DNA of 64,000 nucleotides from CAWJEL01 sp964647255. Lineage in GTDB: Bacteria; Chloroflexota; Anaerolineae; CG2-30-64-16. Position numbers and translations under genes: made by a program. The notes below the pieces were generated by a model that saw only the letters and a program-made list of their open reading frames with translations, searched no databases and was not told the DNA's origin. The DNA is taken from positions 1 to 64,000 of the forward strand of contig CAZYGI010000002.1 in the NCBI GenBank assembly GCA_964647255.1, given 5' to 3'. Positions 40,964-53,150 of this stretch are shown here, one piece after another (the first letter of the stretch is position 1; each line of letters opens with the position of its first letter).

Positions 40964-41105
40964 GATGGCATATGGCGTATGGCATTTAGCACGCGGCTAA
41001 ACGCGCATGGCTGACGGCCGGTGATGGATCAGGCGCCCTCCGGTGCTCCACGCCGGAAGCGACGAACCACAGTCCATAAGCTCCAAGCTATACGCTCTAC
41101 GCCAA
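40964..41105. repeat. mirrored word tract pair (ATGGCATATGGCGTATGGC type)
   Basis: 40964-40990 carries GGCATATGGCGTATGGC words two bases after the ferritin-like stop. 41074-41105 carries the reverse type (CCAAGCTATACGCTCTACGC). Confidence 0.7.
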
Positions 41106-41123
41106 GACAAGGACAGATCGGTC

Positions 41124-44100
41124 ATGGATGATGTATTGTTGACCAATGAGCCACTGACCGCCGCACCGCGCTACCGCGCGGACGTGTTGCTTTGCGGTGG
41201 GACGGGGTGCCACTCGTCCGGCTCGCACGAGACGTTGAAGGCCATGGAGGCCGAACTCGCGCGCCGCGGTTTGTCGGATGAGGTGCGCCTGGTGCACACC
41301 GGGTGCCGCGGCTTCTGCTCGATGGGCCCGGTCATGATGATCTACCCCGAGGGCATCCTGTATTGCCAGGTGCAGGCGAGTGATGTGCCGGAAGTGGTCG
41401 AGGAGACGCTGCTCAAGGGCCGCACGGTCCAGCGCCTGGCCTACCAGGAGCCCACGCAGCATAAGGCGCTGCCGCTCTACCACGATATCCCCTTCTACGG
41501 TAAGCAGATTCGCATCGCACTGCGCAACTGCGGCTTGATTGACCCGGAGAGTATAGACGAGTACATCGCCCACAACGGTTACGCGGCGTTGGGCAAGGTC
41601 CTCAGTGAGATGACGCCCGAGGACGTGCTGCGGGAGATGAAGGATTCGGGGCTGCGCGGCCGCGGCGGCGCGGGGTTCCTCACCGGCCTCAAATGGGAGT
41701 TTGCACGGCGCAGCCAGAACTTCCCGAAATACGTCATCTGCAACGCGGATGAGGGCGACCCCGGCGCATTCATGGACCGTTCCATCCTCGAAGGCGACCC
41801 CCACAGCGTGATGGAAGGCATGACCATCGCCGCGTACGCCATCGGTGCACGCGAGGGCTACATCTACTGCCGCGCCGAGTATCCGCTGGCGATCGCCCGG
41901 CTGAAGACCGCGATCGCCCAGGCGCATGAATATGGCCTGTTGGGCGAGAACATCCTCGGCGCCGACTTCAGCTTTGACTTGAAAGTCAAGGAGGGCGCTG
42001 GCGCCTTTGTCTGCGGCGAGGAGACCGCGTTGATGGCCTCGATCGAAGGCAAGCGCGGCGAGCCGAAGCCGCGGCCGCCTTTCCCCGCCGTGTCCGGCCT
42101 CTGGCAGAAGCCCTCCAACGTCAACAACGTCAAGAGCTACGCCATGTCGCCCCAGATCATCCTCAAAGGGGCGAAATGGTTTAAGAGCATCGGCCCGGAG
42201 AAGTCGCCCGGCACCGCCATTTTTGCCCTGACCGGCAAGATCAACAACACCGGCCTGATCGAAGTGCCGATGGGCATCTCGCTGGGCGAGATCATCTTCG
42301 ACGTGGGCGGTGGCATCCCGAAGGGCAAGCCGTTCAAGGCGGTTCAGACGGGCGGGCCGTTGGGCGGCTGTCTGCCGGCTTCGGCGTTGAACACGCCGGT
42401 GGATTTCGATTCCCTCACCGCCGCCGGCGCGACGATGGGCTCCGGCGGCATGATCGTGGTGGACGAAGACACCTGCATGGTGGAATTCGCCAAGTACTTC
42501 CTGGAGTTCGCCACCGCCGAATCGTGCGGCAAGTGCGTGCCGTGTCGCGTCGGCGGCCGGCGCCTGCTGGAAGTCCTCACCCGGATCACCGAGGGCAAGG
42601 GCACGCATGCGGATCTTGACCAGATTAAGTATCTGTCCAAGAACATGAATGCGGCATCGCTCTGCTCGTTGGGCCAGCTCACTCCCGGCCCGGTGATGTC
42701 GGGGCTCCGTTTCTTCGAGCAGGAATTCCTCCAGCATATCGAAGACAAGCGGTGTGATGCGGGCCAGTGCAAGGCCCTGGTGCGCGCCAAGTGCATCAAT
42801 GCCTGCCCGGCCGGCGTGGACAGCCCGGCGTACCTGGCGCTGGTGGCCCAGGGCAAGTATGCTGAAGGGCTGGAGATCCATCGCCAGCGCAACCCGTTCG
42901 CCCTGGCCTGCGGCCGCGTCTGTCCGGCCTTCTGCGAGCAGCGCTGCCGCCGCGGTGAAATTGACGAGGCGATCAGCATCCGCCTGGTCAAGCGGTTCAT
43001 GGCCGATCAGGAGTTCGAGCATCCCTGGACGCCGGTGGCGACCGAAGCAGCCAAGAGCGAGAAAATCGCCGTCGTGGGCGCGGGCCCCGCGGGCCTGACT
43101 GCCGCCCTCCGCCTGGCGACCAAGGGCTACAAGGTCACGGTCTTTGAGAAGCTGCCAGTCCCCGGCGGCATGATGGCCGTCGGCATCCCGGAATACCGCC
43201 TGCCGAAGGAGCCGCTCTTCGCCGAGATTGCCAACATCGAGCGGGCCGGCGTCGAGATCCGCTGCAACCAGGCGTTGGGCACCGACTTCAGCGTGGATAG
43301 CCTGCTCAAGCAGGATGGCTACAACGCCGTGATTCTGGCGATCGGCGCCCATAAGAGCCGCAAGCTGGGCATTCCCGGCGAGAAGAACACCGGCGTGCTC
43401 CACGGCACCGATTTCCTGCGCGAGGTCGGCCTCTACAATCGCCGCCAGGCCGAGAACGATCGCTTTGTGCCCGGCGTTGCCACCATCATCGCCAACAAGC
43501 GCGTCGCGGTGATCGGCGGCGGCAATGTGGCGCTGGATGCGGCTCGCACGGCCTGGCGCCTCGGCGCGAAGGAAGTGCATGTGGTCTACCGCCGCCAGCG
43601 CGAGGCGATGCCGGCCTACGCCGAGGAAGTCCGGGCCGCAGTGGAGGAGGGGATCAAGTTCCACTTCCTGGCGAACCCGATCAAGGTGCTGGGCGACGGC
43701 TATGTGACCGGCCTCCTCGTTCAGCGCCAGCGTCTGGGCGAGTTCGACAACACCGGCCGGCGCCGGCCACTGCCCATCGAGGGCGATGAATTCACCCTGG
43801 ATGTGGATGTGGTCATCCCGGCCATCGGCCAGACCACCGACACGTCATGGATGGAAGGCACCGGCATTAATGCGACGCGTTCGAGCACCTTCGAGGTGAA
43901 CGAGGCGTTCGTCACCACGCAACGCGGCGTGTTCGCAGCGGGCGATGCGGTGAGTGGACCTGCGACCGTGGTGGAGGCCGTGGCCCAGGGCAACCTGGTC
44001 GCCGTCGCCGTGGACACGTGGCTGCGCACCGGTGAGATCGAAAAACCGCGCTACGAGACCCCGCGGGCCGATATCGTCCAGCTTTACAACCTGGACGAGT

Positions 44101-44288
44101 ATGCGAACGCTGTCCGGCCGCATGTGCCTGAGCTCGAGCTGGAAGCGCGCGACGGCTCGTGGGCCGAGGTCGAGTTGGGCTTCGCCGAGAAAGTCGCGCG
44201 CGAAGAAGCTAAACGCTGCCTCCGCTGTGATCTTGAGTGGCTGGATTACATGAAGATCCCGCGGCCGGCGGATACAGTGACTGCGTGA
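41124..44288 (+). CDS. NuoF-GltD fusion flavoprotein (hydrogenase set)
   Basis: A 1054-residue multi-cofactor protein. Order: thioredoxin-like 2Fe-2S domain (Cys24, 29, 61, 65); NuoF/HydB core with the NADH-FMN glycine-rich loop (GLRGRGGAGFLTGLKWEF), SLBB segment and 4Fe-4S cysteines (C468-x2-C471-x2-C474); then a full GltD-like part with Fe-S cysteines (CINACPAG, CGRVCPAFCEQRC), an FAD motif (VVGAGPAGLTAALRLA, about 650) and an NADP-type motif (VIGGGNVALDAA, about 796). It should link NADH at FMN and NADPH at FAD with the hydrogenase. In bifurcating HydB proteins this C-terminal place is normally a ferredoxin domain. Confidence 0.9.
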   Translation: MDDVLLTNEPLTAAPRYRADVLLCGGTGCHSSGSHETLKAMEAELARRGLSDEVRLVHTGCRGFCSMGPVMMIYPEGILYCQVQASDVPEVVEETLLKGRTVQRLAYQEPTQHKALPLYHDIPFYGKQIRIALRNCGLIDPESIDEYIAHNGYAALGKVLSEMTPEDVLREMKDSGLRGRGGAGFLTGLKWEFARRSQNFPKYVICNADEGDPGAFMDRSILEGDPHSVMEGMTIAAYAIGAREGYIYCRAEYPLAIARLKTAIAQAHEYGLLGENILGADFSFDLKVKEGAGAFVCGEETALMASIEGKRGEPKPRPPFPAVSGLWQKPSNVNNVKSYAMSPQIILKGAKWFKSIGPEKSPGTAIFALTGKINNTGLIEVPMGISLGEIIFDVGGGIPKGKPFKAVQTGGPLGGCLPASALNTPVDFDSLTAAGATMGSGGMIVVDEDTCMVEFAKYFLEFATAESCGKCVPCRVGGRRLLEVLTRITEGKGTHADLDQIKYLSKNMNAASLCSLGQLTPGPVMSGLRFFEQEFLQHIEDKRCDAGQCKALVRAKCINACPAGVDSPAYLALVAQGKYAEGLEIHRQRNPFALACGRVCPAFCEQRCRRGEIDEAISIRLVKRFMADQEFEHPWTPVATEAAKSEKIAVVGAGPAGLTAALRLATKGYKVTVFEKLPVPGGMMAVGIPEYRLPKEPLFAEIANIERAGVEIRCNQALGTDFSVDSLLKQDGYNAVILAIGAHKSRKLGIPGEKNTGVLHGTDFLREVGLYNRRQAENDRFVPGVATIIANKRVAVIGGGNVALDAARTAWRLGAKEVHVVYRRQREAMPAYAEEVRAAVEEGIKFHFLANPIKVLGDGYVTGLLVQRQRLGEFDNTGRRRPLPIEGDEFTLDVDVVIPAIGQTTDTSWMEGTGINATRSSTFEVNEAFVTTQRGVFAAGDAVSGPATVVEAVAQGNLVAVAVDTWLRTGEIEKPRYETPRADIVQLYNLDEYANAVRPHVPELELEARDGSWAEVELGFAEKVAREEAKRCLRCDLEWLDYMKIPRPADTVTA

Positions 44289-44299
44289 GAGGAATCCAG

Positions 44300-46012
44300 A
44301 TGGCAGCCGTAAACATCACCATCAATGGTCAGCAGATCCAGGCTCAGATGGGCCAGACGATCTATGAGGCGGCCGCAGCGGCAGGGATTGACATCCCCGT
44401 GCTCTGTCACCACCCGGCGTTGCCGCCGGAAGGGGCCTGCCGTATCTGCCTGGTCGAGATCGAGAAGCAACGCAATCTCCAGCCATCTTGCACCTTCCCC
44501 GTCACTGAGGGCATGGTGGTTCACACCGAGTCGGAGCGGGTGATCGCCTCGCGCAAGTTCGTGTTGGAGATGATCTTCTCGGAACGCGTTCACTACTGCA
44601 TGTACTGTCCGCTGAGCGGCAGCGACACCGGCTCGCAGTGCGAGCTGCAACGCCTGGGGTACCGCTACGGCCTGGCAAACTGGCAGTTTGCGCCCAACTA
44701 CAGCAAGGATTGGGGCGTGGATGCGTCGCGCAAGTACTTCCTGATGGATCACAGCCGCTGCATCCTGTGCCGCCGGTGCGTGCGAGCCTGTGACGAGATC
44801 GTGGCGAATCACACCCTGGGTGTGCGGGAGCGCGGGGCACGCACCATGATCATCGCGGATGACGATGTGCGGTTCGGCGATTCGAGTTGTATCTCCTGCG
44901 GCACCTGCCTCCAGGTGTGTCCGACCGGCGCCTTGATTGACCGCCGCAGCGCCTACATGGGCTTCGGCTCTGACTTCACCCACACGCACACGACCTGCCT
45001 GGCGTGCCCTGTCGGCTGCGATGTGGATGCGTTGGTCCGCAGCAATCACCTCATCCGTGTGGAAGGCATTTGGGATGCGCCGAACCGCGGGCTGCTGTGC
45101 GTCCACGGCCGGTTCGAGACGGTTGAACCGCAACCGGAACGGGTGAAGGCGCCGCTGATGCGCCGCGATGGCGCCTGGGCCGAGGTGAGCTGGGATGAGG
45201 CGCTGGCGACCGTCGCCCGGCAGTTCAAGGCTGCTGGCGGCGTCGCGGGGCTGGCCTCCCCGCGGGCCACCATCGAGGAGCTGGCGGCGTTCAAGGCGTT
45301 GATGGATGGCATAGGCAGCCAGGAAGCCGGCCTGATCTACGGCGCAGCGCCGGCCGACGTCGCACCCCAGGCCGGCCTGGCCGACCTGGATGCAGCCGAT
45401 ACGATCGTCGTGGTGGCCGGCAAGCCGCTGGACGAGCAAAAGGTTGTCGGCTACGTCATTCGCCGTGCGGCCGAGCGCGGAGCCCGGCTGATTGTAGCCG
45501 CCGCCGAGCCGAACGCCCTGGACGCGTACGCCGCCCTCTGCCTGGGCCTGGATGAGCTGGACAAACTGTCCGCCGAAGTCGCCGCAGCCAGCCGGCCGGT
45601 CGTGCTCTACGCCGCCGATCTGCCGTCCGCGGCCCTGGCGGCTGTGAAAGCCCTGGACAAGGCCAAATTCATGCCGCTCTACACCGGCGCGAACGCTGCC
45701 GGCGCCGCCAGGCTGGGCCTGACGAGCCGGCCGGTGCAAGGGCAAGCGCTGTTCGTGCTGGCCGCGGATGAGATCCCCGACGGGCACAACCTGCCCGCCG
45801 CCGGCTTCACCGTCGTGCAGTCCGCCTATCGCACCCGCTGGACCGACGTCGCGGACGTGATCTTGCCGGCGTTGGCCTGGACGGAGAAGCAAGGACACGT
45901 GATCAATCTCGAGGGCCGCGAACTGCCGGTCGCGGCGTGCATCCAGCCGCCCGCGGGCGTCCAGGCCGACGTGGCGACATTGGCGGCTTTGACTGAGCGG
46001 ATGGGCCGGTAG
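44300..46012 (+). CDS. HoxU/NuoG-like iron-sulfur subunit with reduced molybdopterin-type domain
   Basis: A 570-residue electron-wire subunit. N-terminal [2Fe-2S] (Cys36, 47, 50 and a fourth), a His-Cys NuoG-type cluster segment (HYCMYCPLS), and two [4Fe-4S] motifs (CILCRRCVRAC; CISCGTCLQVCPTG). Then comes the 4Fe-4S beginning of a molybdopterin-oxidoreductase domain (CLACPVGCDVD ... LLCVHG). The rest of that domain is shortened and has no catalytic Sec/Cys pattern, so it is structural, as in complex I NuoG. It sits between the fusion flavoprotein and hoxY. Its paralogue in the next set is the catalytic formate dehydrogenase. Confidence 0.88.
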   Translation: MAAVNITINGQQIQAQMGQTIYEAAAAAGIDIPVLCHHPALPPEGACRICLVEIEKQRNLQPSCTFPVTEGMVVHTESERVIASRKFVLEMIFSERVHYCMYCPLSGSDTGSQCELQRLGYRYGLANWQFAPNYSKDWGVDASRKYFLMDHSRCILCRRCVRACDEIVANHTLGVRERGARTMIIADDDVRFGDSSCISCGTCLQVCPTGALIDRRSAYMGFGSDFTHTHTTCLACPVGCDVDALVRSNHLIRVEGIWDAPNRGLLCVHGRFETVEPQPERVKAPLMRRDGAWAEVSWDEALATVARQFKAAGGVAGLASPRATIEELAAFKALMDGIGSQEAGLIYGAAPADVAPQAGLADLDAADTIVVVAGKPLDEQKVVGYVIRRAAERGARLIVAAAEPNALDAYAALCLGLDELDKLSAEVAAASRPVVLYAADLPSAALAAVKALDKAKFMPLYTGANAAGAARLGLTSRPVQGQALFVLAADEIPDGHNLPAAGFTVVQSAYRTRWTDVADVILPALAWTEKQGHVINLEGRELPVAACIQPPAGVQADVATLAALTERMGR

Positions 46013-46022
46013 GAGGGATAGA

Positions 46023-46565
46023 ATGTCCGACGAAATCACCATTGCCAGCGATTGGATGTGTGGCTGCGCGGGCTGTCATATGTCGTTCCTGGATATTGAC
46101 GAGCGCATCGTGGATCTAGTGCAGGCTGCGACGCTGCTCTCGACCCCGATTACCGACCTGAAGCACCCGCCCAAGGAAGGCGTCACGGTCGGCATCCTCG
46201 AGGGCGGGGTCAACAACTCGGCTAGCGAGGCCGTCGCCAAGATGTTCCGCGAGCGCTCCAAGCTCTTGATCGCGTTCGGCGATTGTGCGGTCTTCGGCGG
46301 CGTGCCCGCCATGCGCAACACCTGCGGCATTCAGGAGGCGCTGAAGCGCGCATACATCGAGAGCGAATCCACCACGGACGGCCGGATTCCCGACGACCCG
46401 GAGCTTGCCGTTATGCAGGAGACGCGCGCTGTGGACCAGGTGGTGCCGGTTGATATCTATCTGCCCGGCTGCCCGCCCTCGGCCGACGCGATCTGGCATG
46501 TGCTCAGCGAGCTGCTGGCGGGCCGGATGCCGAAGCTGCAAGGAAAGTATCTGGACTGGCATTGA
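46023..46565 (+). CDS. hoxY: [NiFe] hydrogenase small subunit (group 3, HoxY-like)
   Basis: A 180-residue small subunit. The proximal [4Fe-4S] ligands are in CGCAGCHMSFLD (Cys15, Cys18), GDCAVFGG and LPGCPPSAD. The length and the lack of a Tat signal or medial/distal clusters match cytoplasmic group 3 enzymes. It pairs with the HoxH-like subunit 12 nt downstream. Confidence 0.95.
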   Translation: MSDEITIASDWMCGCAGCHMSFLDIDERIVDLVQAATLLSTPITDLKHPPKEGVTVGILEGGVNNSASEAVAKMFRERSKLLIAFGDCAVFGGVPAMRNTCGIQEALKRAYIESESTTDGRIPDDPELAVMQETRAVDQVVPVDIYLPGCPPSADAIWHVLSELLAGRMPKLQGKYLDWH

Positions 46566-46577
46566 GGGAGAGATGAT

Positions 46578-48002
46578 ATGGCACAGAAAATCACCATCGA
46601 ACCGGTGACTCGCATCGAGGGCCACGCCAAAGTCACCGTGCATATCAGCGATGAGGGCGAGGTCGAGCGCGCGATCTTCCACGTCAATGAGTTCCGCGGC
46701 TTTGAGAAGTTCTGCGAAGGGCGTATGTTCTTCGAGATGCCGTTGATCACCGAGCGCACCTGCGGCATCTGCCCCGTGAGCCATCACCTGGCCGCAGCCA
46801 AAGCGTGCGATCAGATCATCGGCGCCGATCCGCCGCGGCCGGCCAAGCTGCTGCGCGAGCTGATGCACATGGGCCAAATCATCCAGTCGCACTCGATGCA
46901 CGTCTTTGAGCTGGCCGGCCCGGACCTGCTGCTCGGTTTCGACCACGATCCCAAGACCCGCAACGTGGTGGGCCTCTACCAGGCCGATCCGGGGCTGACC
47001 GTCAAGGCGATCTCCCTGCGCAAGTTCGGGCAGGAGATTATCGCCGCGCTGGGCGGCCGCCGCGTCCATCCAAACTTCGCGGTGCCCGGCGGCGTCAACC
47101 AGACCCTTTCGCTCGCGTCCCGCGACGCCATCATCGGCCAGGTGGATGAGATGATCGGCTTTGTCCAGGCTGGGATCGGGATCATCAAGGGGTGGATGGC
47201 CGCGCATCAGGAGGACATGGAGAAGTTTGCCGTCCTCCAGACCGGTTACCTCGGCATGGTTGGCCCCGACAACGCCGGGGAGCTGTACGATGGGACCGTG
47301 CGCTTGGTGGACAAGAACCGGCAGGAGATCGAGAAGTTCGATGGCCGGAAGTATCTTGACTACATCGCCGAGCGGACCGAGCCGTGGACGTATCTCAAGT
47401 TCCCATATTACAAGAAGTGGGGCTACCCCCAGGGTGTCTACCGCGTCGGGCCGCTCGGCCGGCTCAACGCCGCGCAGAAGATGGCGACGCCGCTGGCGAA
47501 CGCCGAATACCAGGTCTTCGAGCAGATTCGCGGCGGCAAAGTCGTCGAGGGCACGCTCTACTATCATTATGCCCGTCTGATCGAAGATCTGTACGCGGTC
47601 GAGCGCGTGCGCGAGATCCTGGAAGACCCGGACGCCCTGGGCAAAGACATCCAGAACAACCGGCCGGTGACCAACGCCGAGGGAGTTGGTGTCATTGAGG
47701 CCCCGCGCGGCACCCTGTGGCACCACTACTGGGTGGACGAGGACGGCAAGCTGGAGAAGGTCAACCTGATCGTTGCCACCGGCAACAACAACTGGGCCAT
47801 GACCGCCGCGGTGGACTCGGTCGCTAAGACCTACCTGGATGGCAAGAACGTCACCGAGGGCGCGCTCAACCGCATCGAAGCCGCGATCCGGGCCTACGAC
47901 CCCTGCCTCTCCTGCTCGACCCATGCCATTGGCCAGATGCCGCTGGAGCTGGTGTTCGTGGACCGGGATGGCAACGAGATCCGGAGATATACGCGAGACT
48001 AA
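46578..48002 (+). CDS. hoxH: [NiFe] hydrogenase large subunit (group 3, HoxH-like)
   Basis: A 474-residue catalytic subunit that oxidises or makes H2. The nickel ligands are RTCGICPVSH (Cys62, Cys65) and DPCLSCSTHA (Cys443, Cys446). A C-terminal extension of 28 residues after Cys446 is expected to be removed by the endopeptidase encoded next. A REP-type element separates it from that gene. It is most like NAD(P)-linked group 3 hydrogenases; the exact subgroup needs a tree. Confidence 0.96.
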   Translation: MAQKITIEPVTRIEGHAKVTVHISDEGEVERAIFHVNEFRGFEKFCEGRMFFEMPLITERTCGICPVSHHLAAAKACDQIIGADPPRPAKLLRELMHMGQIIQSHSMHVFELAGPDLLLGFDHDPKTRNVVGLYQADPGLTVKAISLRKFGQEIIAALGGRRVHPNFAVPGGVNQTLSLASRDAIIGQVDEMIGFVQAGIGIIKGWMAAHQEDMEKFAVLQTGYLGMVGPDNAGELYDGTVRLVDKNRQEIEKFDGRKYLDYIAERTEPWTYLKFPYYKKWGYPQGVYRVGPLGRLNAAQKMATPLANAEYQVFEQIRGGKVVEGTLYYHYARLIEDLYAVERVREILEDPDALGKDIQNNRPVTNAEGVGVIEAPRGTLWHHYWVDEDGKLEKVNLIVATGNNNWAMTAAVDSVAKTYLDGKNVTEGALNRIEAAIRAYDPCLSCSTHAIGQMPLELVFVDRDGNEIRRYTRD

Positions 48003-48003
48003 G

Positions 48004-48086
48004 CGTCATTACGAGGAGTGGAGTAACGAAGCAAGCCTGGTCATATACTGGGGATTGCTTCGGGCTAACGCTTTCGCAATGAAATG
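48004..48086. repeat. dispersed inverted-repeat element (CGTCATTACGAGGAG type)
   Basis: The left end is CGTCATTACGAGGAG ... AACGAAGCAAGCC. The right end is its approximate inverse (GGGGATTGCTTCGG ... CTTTCGCAATGAAATG). It lies between hoxH and its protease gene. I recognise this as a small, non-coding repeat type found in many bacteria. Confidence 0.75.
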
Positions 48087-48123
48087 GGCGGAAACGTTCC
48101 GGCGATCGTGTAAATGTGGGCAA

Positions 48124-48157
48124 GGGCCAGGCGCTTCGCAAGTGCCTGGCCCTTTTT
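48124..48157 (+). terminator. intrinsic terminator built on a REP-like hairpin
   Basis: GGGCCAGGCGCTT - CGC - AAGTGCCTGGCCC is followed by TTTTT. The stem shares its GCCAGGC(A/G)CTT core with the hairpin at 21253-21285. It would end most hydrogenase transcripts before the protease gene. Confidence 0.82.
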
Positions 48158-48238
48158 GTCTCCTCTCCTGCGCTAGGTCATAGACTTCGCCGCCATTTCC
48201 GGTATCATACGTCACACATCCTGCATACGGAGCATCCA

Positions 48239-48715
48239 TTGCGTACACTGGTGATCGGTTACGGTAACCCCAGCCGCCGTGATGATGGGGTTGGTCTGGT
48301 TGTGGTCAACGGCCTGCGCGCACGCCTGGGCCAGCCCCCCTTGGTCGAGGGGGAAGACGGCTATGATGGCCTCGGCGGCGCGGTGGACACCCTCTTCCTC
48401 CAGCAGCTCATGCCCGAGCTCGCGGAGACGCTGGCGCAGTATGACCGCGTTTGGTTTGTGGACGCGCATGTCGGCCTTATCCCGGACCTCGTGCGGCGCG
48501 TCCCGCTGGCGCCGAACACCGACCCAGCCCTCGTATCCCACCATGTCAAGCCTGAGGCGCTGCTGGCGCTCGCCGGGCAGTTCTACGGTGCCGCGCCAGA
48601 TGCAGAACTGTTCTCGATCCGCGGGTATGACTTTGATTTTGGTGAGACCATGAGCGAAGCGACGGCGGACGGCGCGCGGCAGGTGGTCGAGCAGTTGTGG
48701 CAGAGGCTCGTCTGA
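48239..48715 (+). CDS. hoxW: hydrogenase maturation protease (HoxW-like)
   Basis: A 158-residue HycI/HoxW-family endopeptidase. The GYGNPSRRDDGVG start, the metal-binding acidic residues (DAHVG) and HHVKPE are characteristic. It should cut the C-terminal extension from the HoxH-like subunit after nickel insertion. A TTG start at 48239 is proposed, with GGAG seven bases upstream; no ATG is available in frame near it. Confidence 0.88.
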   Translation: MRTLVIGYGNPSRRDDGVGLVVVNGLRARLGQPPLVEGEDGYDGLGGAVDTLFLQQLMPELAETLAQYDRVWFVDAHVGLIPDLVRRVPLAPNTDPALVSHHVKPEALLALAGQFYGAAPDAELFSIRGYDFDFGETMSEATADGARQVVEQLWQRLV

Positions 48716-48762
48716 AACGGGGCCGCCGGCGGGTGGAGCCAGCTTCCAGCGGTTTTGGGTAA

Positions 48763-48791
48763 TTGACAGTAGTATACCATCATCGTACAAT
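48763..48791 (+). promoter_or_regulatory. promoter of the CBS gene
   Basis: TTGACA (48763-48768), 17 bp, TACAAT (48786-48791). A GGAAGGAGG ribosome site follows before the ATG. Confidence 0.85.
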
Positions 48792-48848
48792 TAGCCCTGC
48801 GCCTCTTTATATCGTGAGGTTGGGATATAAACCAGGAAGGAGGGTGAG

Positions 48849-49286
48849 ATGGCTTTCGTCAGAGACTTATTGCGAGGTAAGCCCGGGGAAATCTGGACGA
48901 TTGGTCCGCAGGATATGGTCTACAGAGCGCTGCAGGTGATGGCCGACAAGAACGTCGGCGCGCTGCCAGTGGTGGAGGCCGGTCAGCTTGTCGGCATGTT
49001 TTCGGAACGCGACTATGCCCGGAAGGTGATCCTGAAGGACAAAAGCTCTCGGGCGACCGCTGTGGGTGAGCTGATGAGCCACCCCGTGATTTGTGTCGGC
49101 CCGGATGATACGCTCGAGACCTGCATGCAGCTCATGACGACGGCTCGCATCCGCCACCTGCCGGTATGCGACGGCCAGCGGATGATTGGCATGGTGAGCA
49201 TCGGGGATGTGCTCAAGACAGTCATCACCGATCAGCAGGTTCTGATCAAAGACCTGGAGAACTACATCGTTGGCGCGCGAAGCTGA
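48849..49286 (+). CDS. CBS-pair protein
   Basis: A 145-residue protein consisting only of two CBS domains (about 14-65 and 78-130; IRHLPVCDGQRMIGMVSIGDVL). Such proteins bind AMP/ATP-type ligands and regulate partners. It has its own promoter and terminator between the hydrogenase and formate dehydrogenase sets, so it may tune one of them; this is inferred from place only. Confidence 0.88.
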   Translation: MAFVRDLLRGKPGEIWTIGPQDMVYRALQVMADKNVGALPVVEAGQLVGMFSERDYARKVILKDKSSRATAVGELMSHPVICVGPDDTLETCMQLMTTARIRHLPVCDGQRMIGMVSIGDVLKTVITDQQVLIKDLENYIVGARS

Positions 49287-49287
49287 A

Positions 49288-49366
49288 GGCGGTGCTGGGC
49301 GGCCGGCCCGGATGGCGCATCCGCGAAGTGGGCGGCCGGTTTCGCCAGCCGCCCAGCGCCTTTCTT
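49288..49366 (+). terminator. large terminator hairpin after the CBS gene
   Basis: Outer arms GGCGGTGCTGGGCGGC and GCCGCCCAGCGCC are followed by TTTCTT. An inner GC-rich region can form further pairs. Confidence 0.65.
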
Positions 49367-49411
49367 GACCCATTGAGCATGCTCCAGCAACGGAGGAAAT
49401 GGAGTTCGCGC

Positions 49412-49894
49412 ATGGTTGCAATCAGCGACACGGTAGACCTTGCTCCGTTGGATCCGGTCTTTGCCAAATATGAGGGCAAGAAGGGCGCGCTGATCCCCAT
49501 CCTGCAGCGGGCGCAGGCGATTTACGGCTACCTGCCCGTCGCGGTCTTGCAGGCCATCGCCGACCGCACGAACGTCTCGCTGGGCAAGGTCTACGGAGTG
49601 GCGACCTTCTACGCGCAGTTCTACCTGCAACGCCGCGGCCGGCACGTGCTGCGGGTGTGCGACGGCACCGCGTGCCACGTCAAGGGTGCGCCTGCGCTGC
49701 TGACCGCGGTCGAGGACGAGTACGGCATCGCGGCGGAAGAGACCACCGAGGATGGTCAATTGACCATGGAGATCGTCTATTGCCTGGGCTCTTGCGCGCT
49801 TGCGCCGGTGACCGTGGTGGATGGCAAGGTGGTCGGCCGGGTGAAACGGGAGACGCTGCTGCGGCAGCTCAAGCGGCAGGTCACAGCCGAGTGA
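49412..49894 (+). CDS. NuoE/HydC-like 2Fe-2S subunit (formate dehydrogenase set)
   Basis: A 160-residue paralogue of the protein at 38988, with cluster cysteines in CDGTACH and CLGSCA and the same VATFYAQF core. It opens the formate dehydrogenase set and is predicted to pair with the second NuoF-GltD fusion. GGAG lies seven bases upstream of the ATG. Confidence 0.92.
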   Translation: MVAISDTVDLAPLDPVFAKYEGKKGALIPILQRAQAIYGYLPVAVLQAIADRTNVSLGKVYGVATFYAQFYLQRRGRHVLRVCDGTACHVKGAPALLTAVEDEYGIAAEETTEDGQLTMEIVYCLGSCALAPVTVVDGKVVGRVKRETLLRQLKRQVTAE

Positions 49895-49966
49895 GGCGGG
49901 CGGCAGCGTACAACCCAGCAGGGGTCCCCTCGCAGTAATGAACCGGTCGAGGTTGACGGAGGCCAC

Positions 49967-53140
<3,174 letters not shown>

Positions 53141-53150
53141 GAGACTGTGC

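Noticed and set aside
41097..43664. Long antisense open frame (about 850 codons) opposite the NuoF-GltD gene
   Set aside because: High GC makes long antisense frames common; its translation shows no known domain, while the plus-strand protein is rich in conserved motifs.
44300..46012. A second formate dehydrogenase catalytic subunit
   Set aside because: The molybdopterin-type domain is short and has no catalytic Sec/Cys context; it fits the HoxU/NuoG role next to hoxYH.
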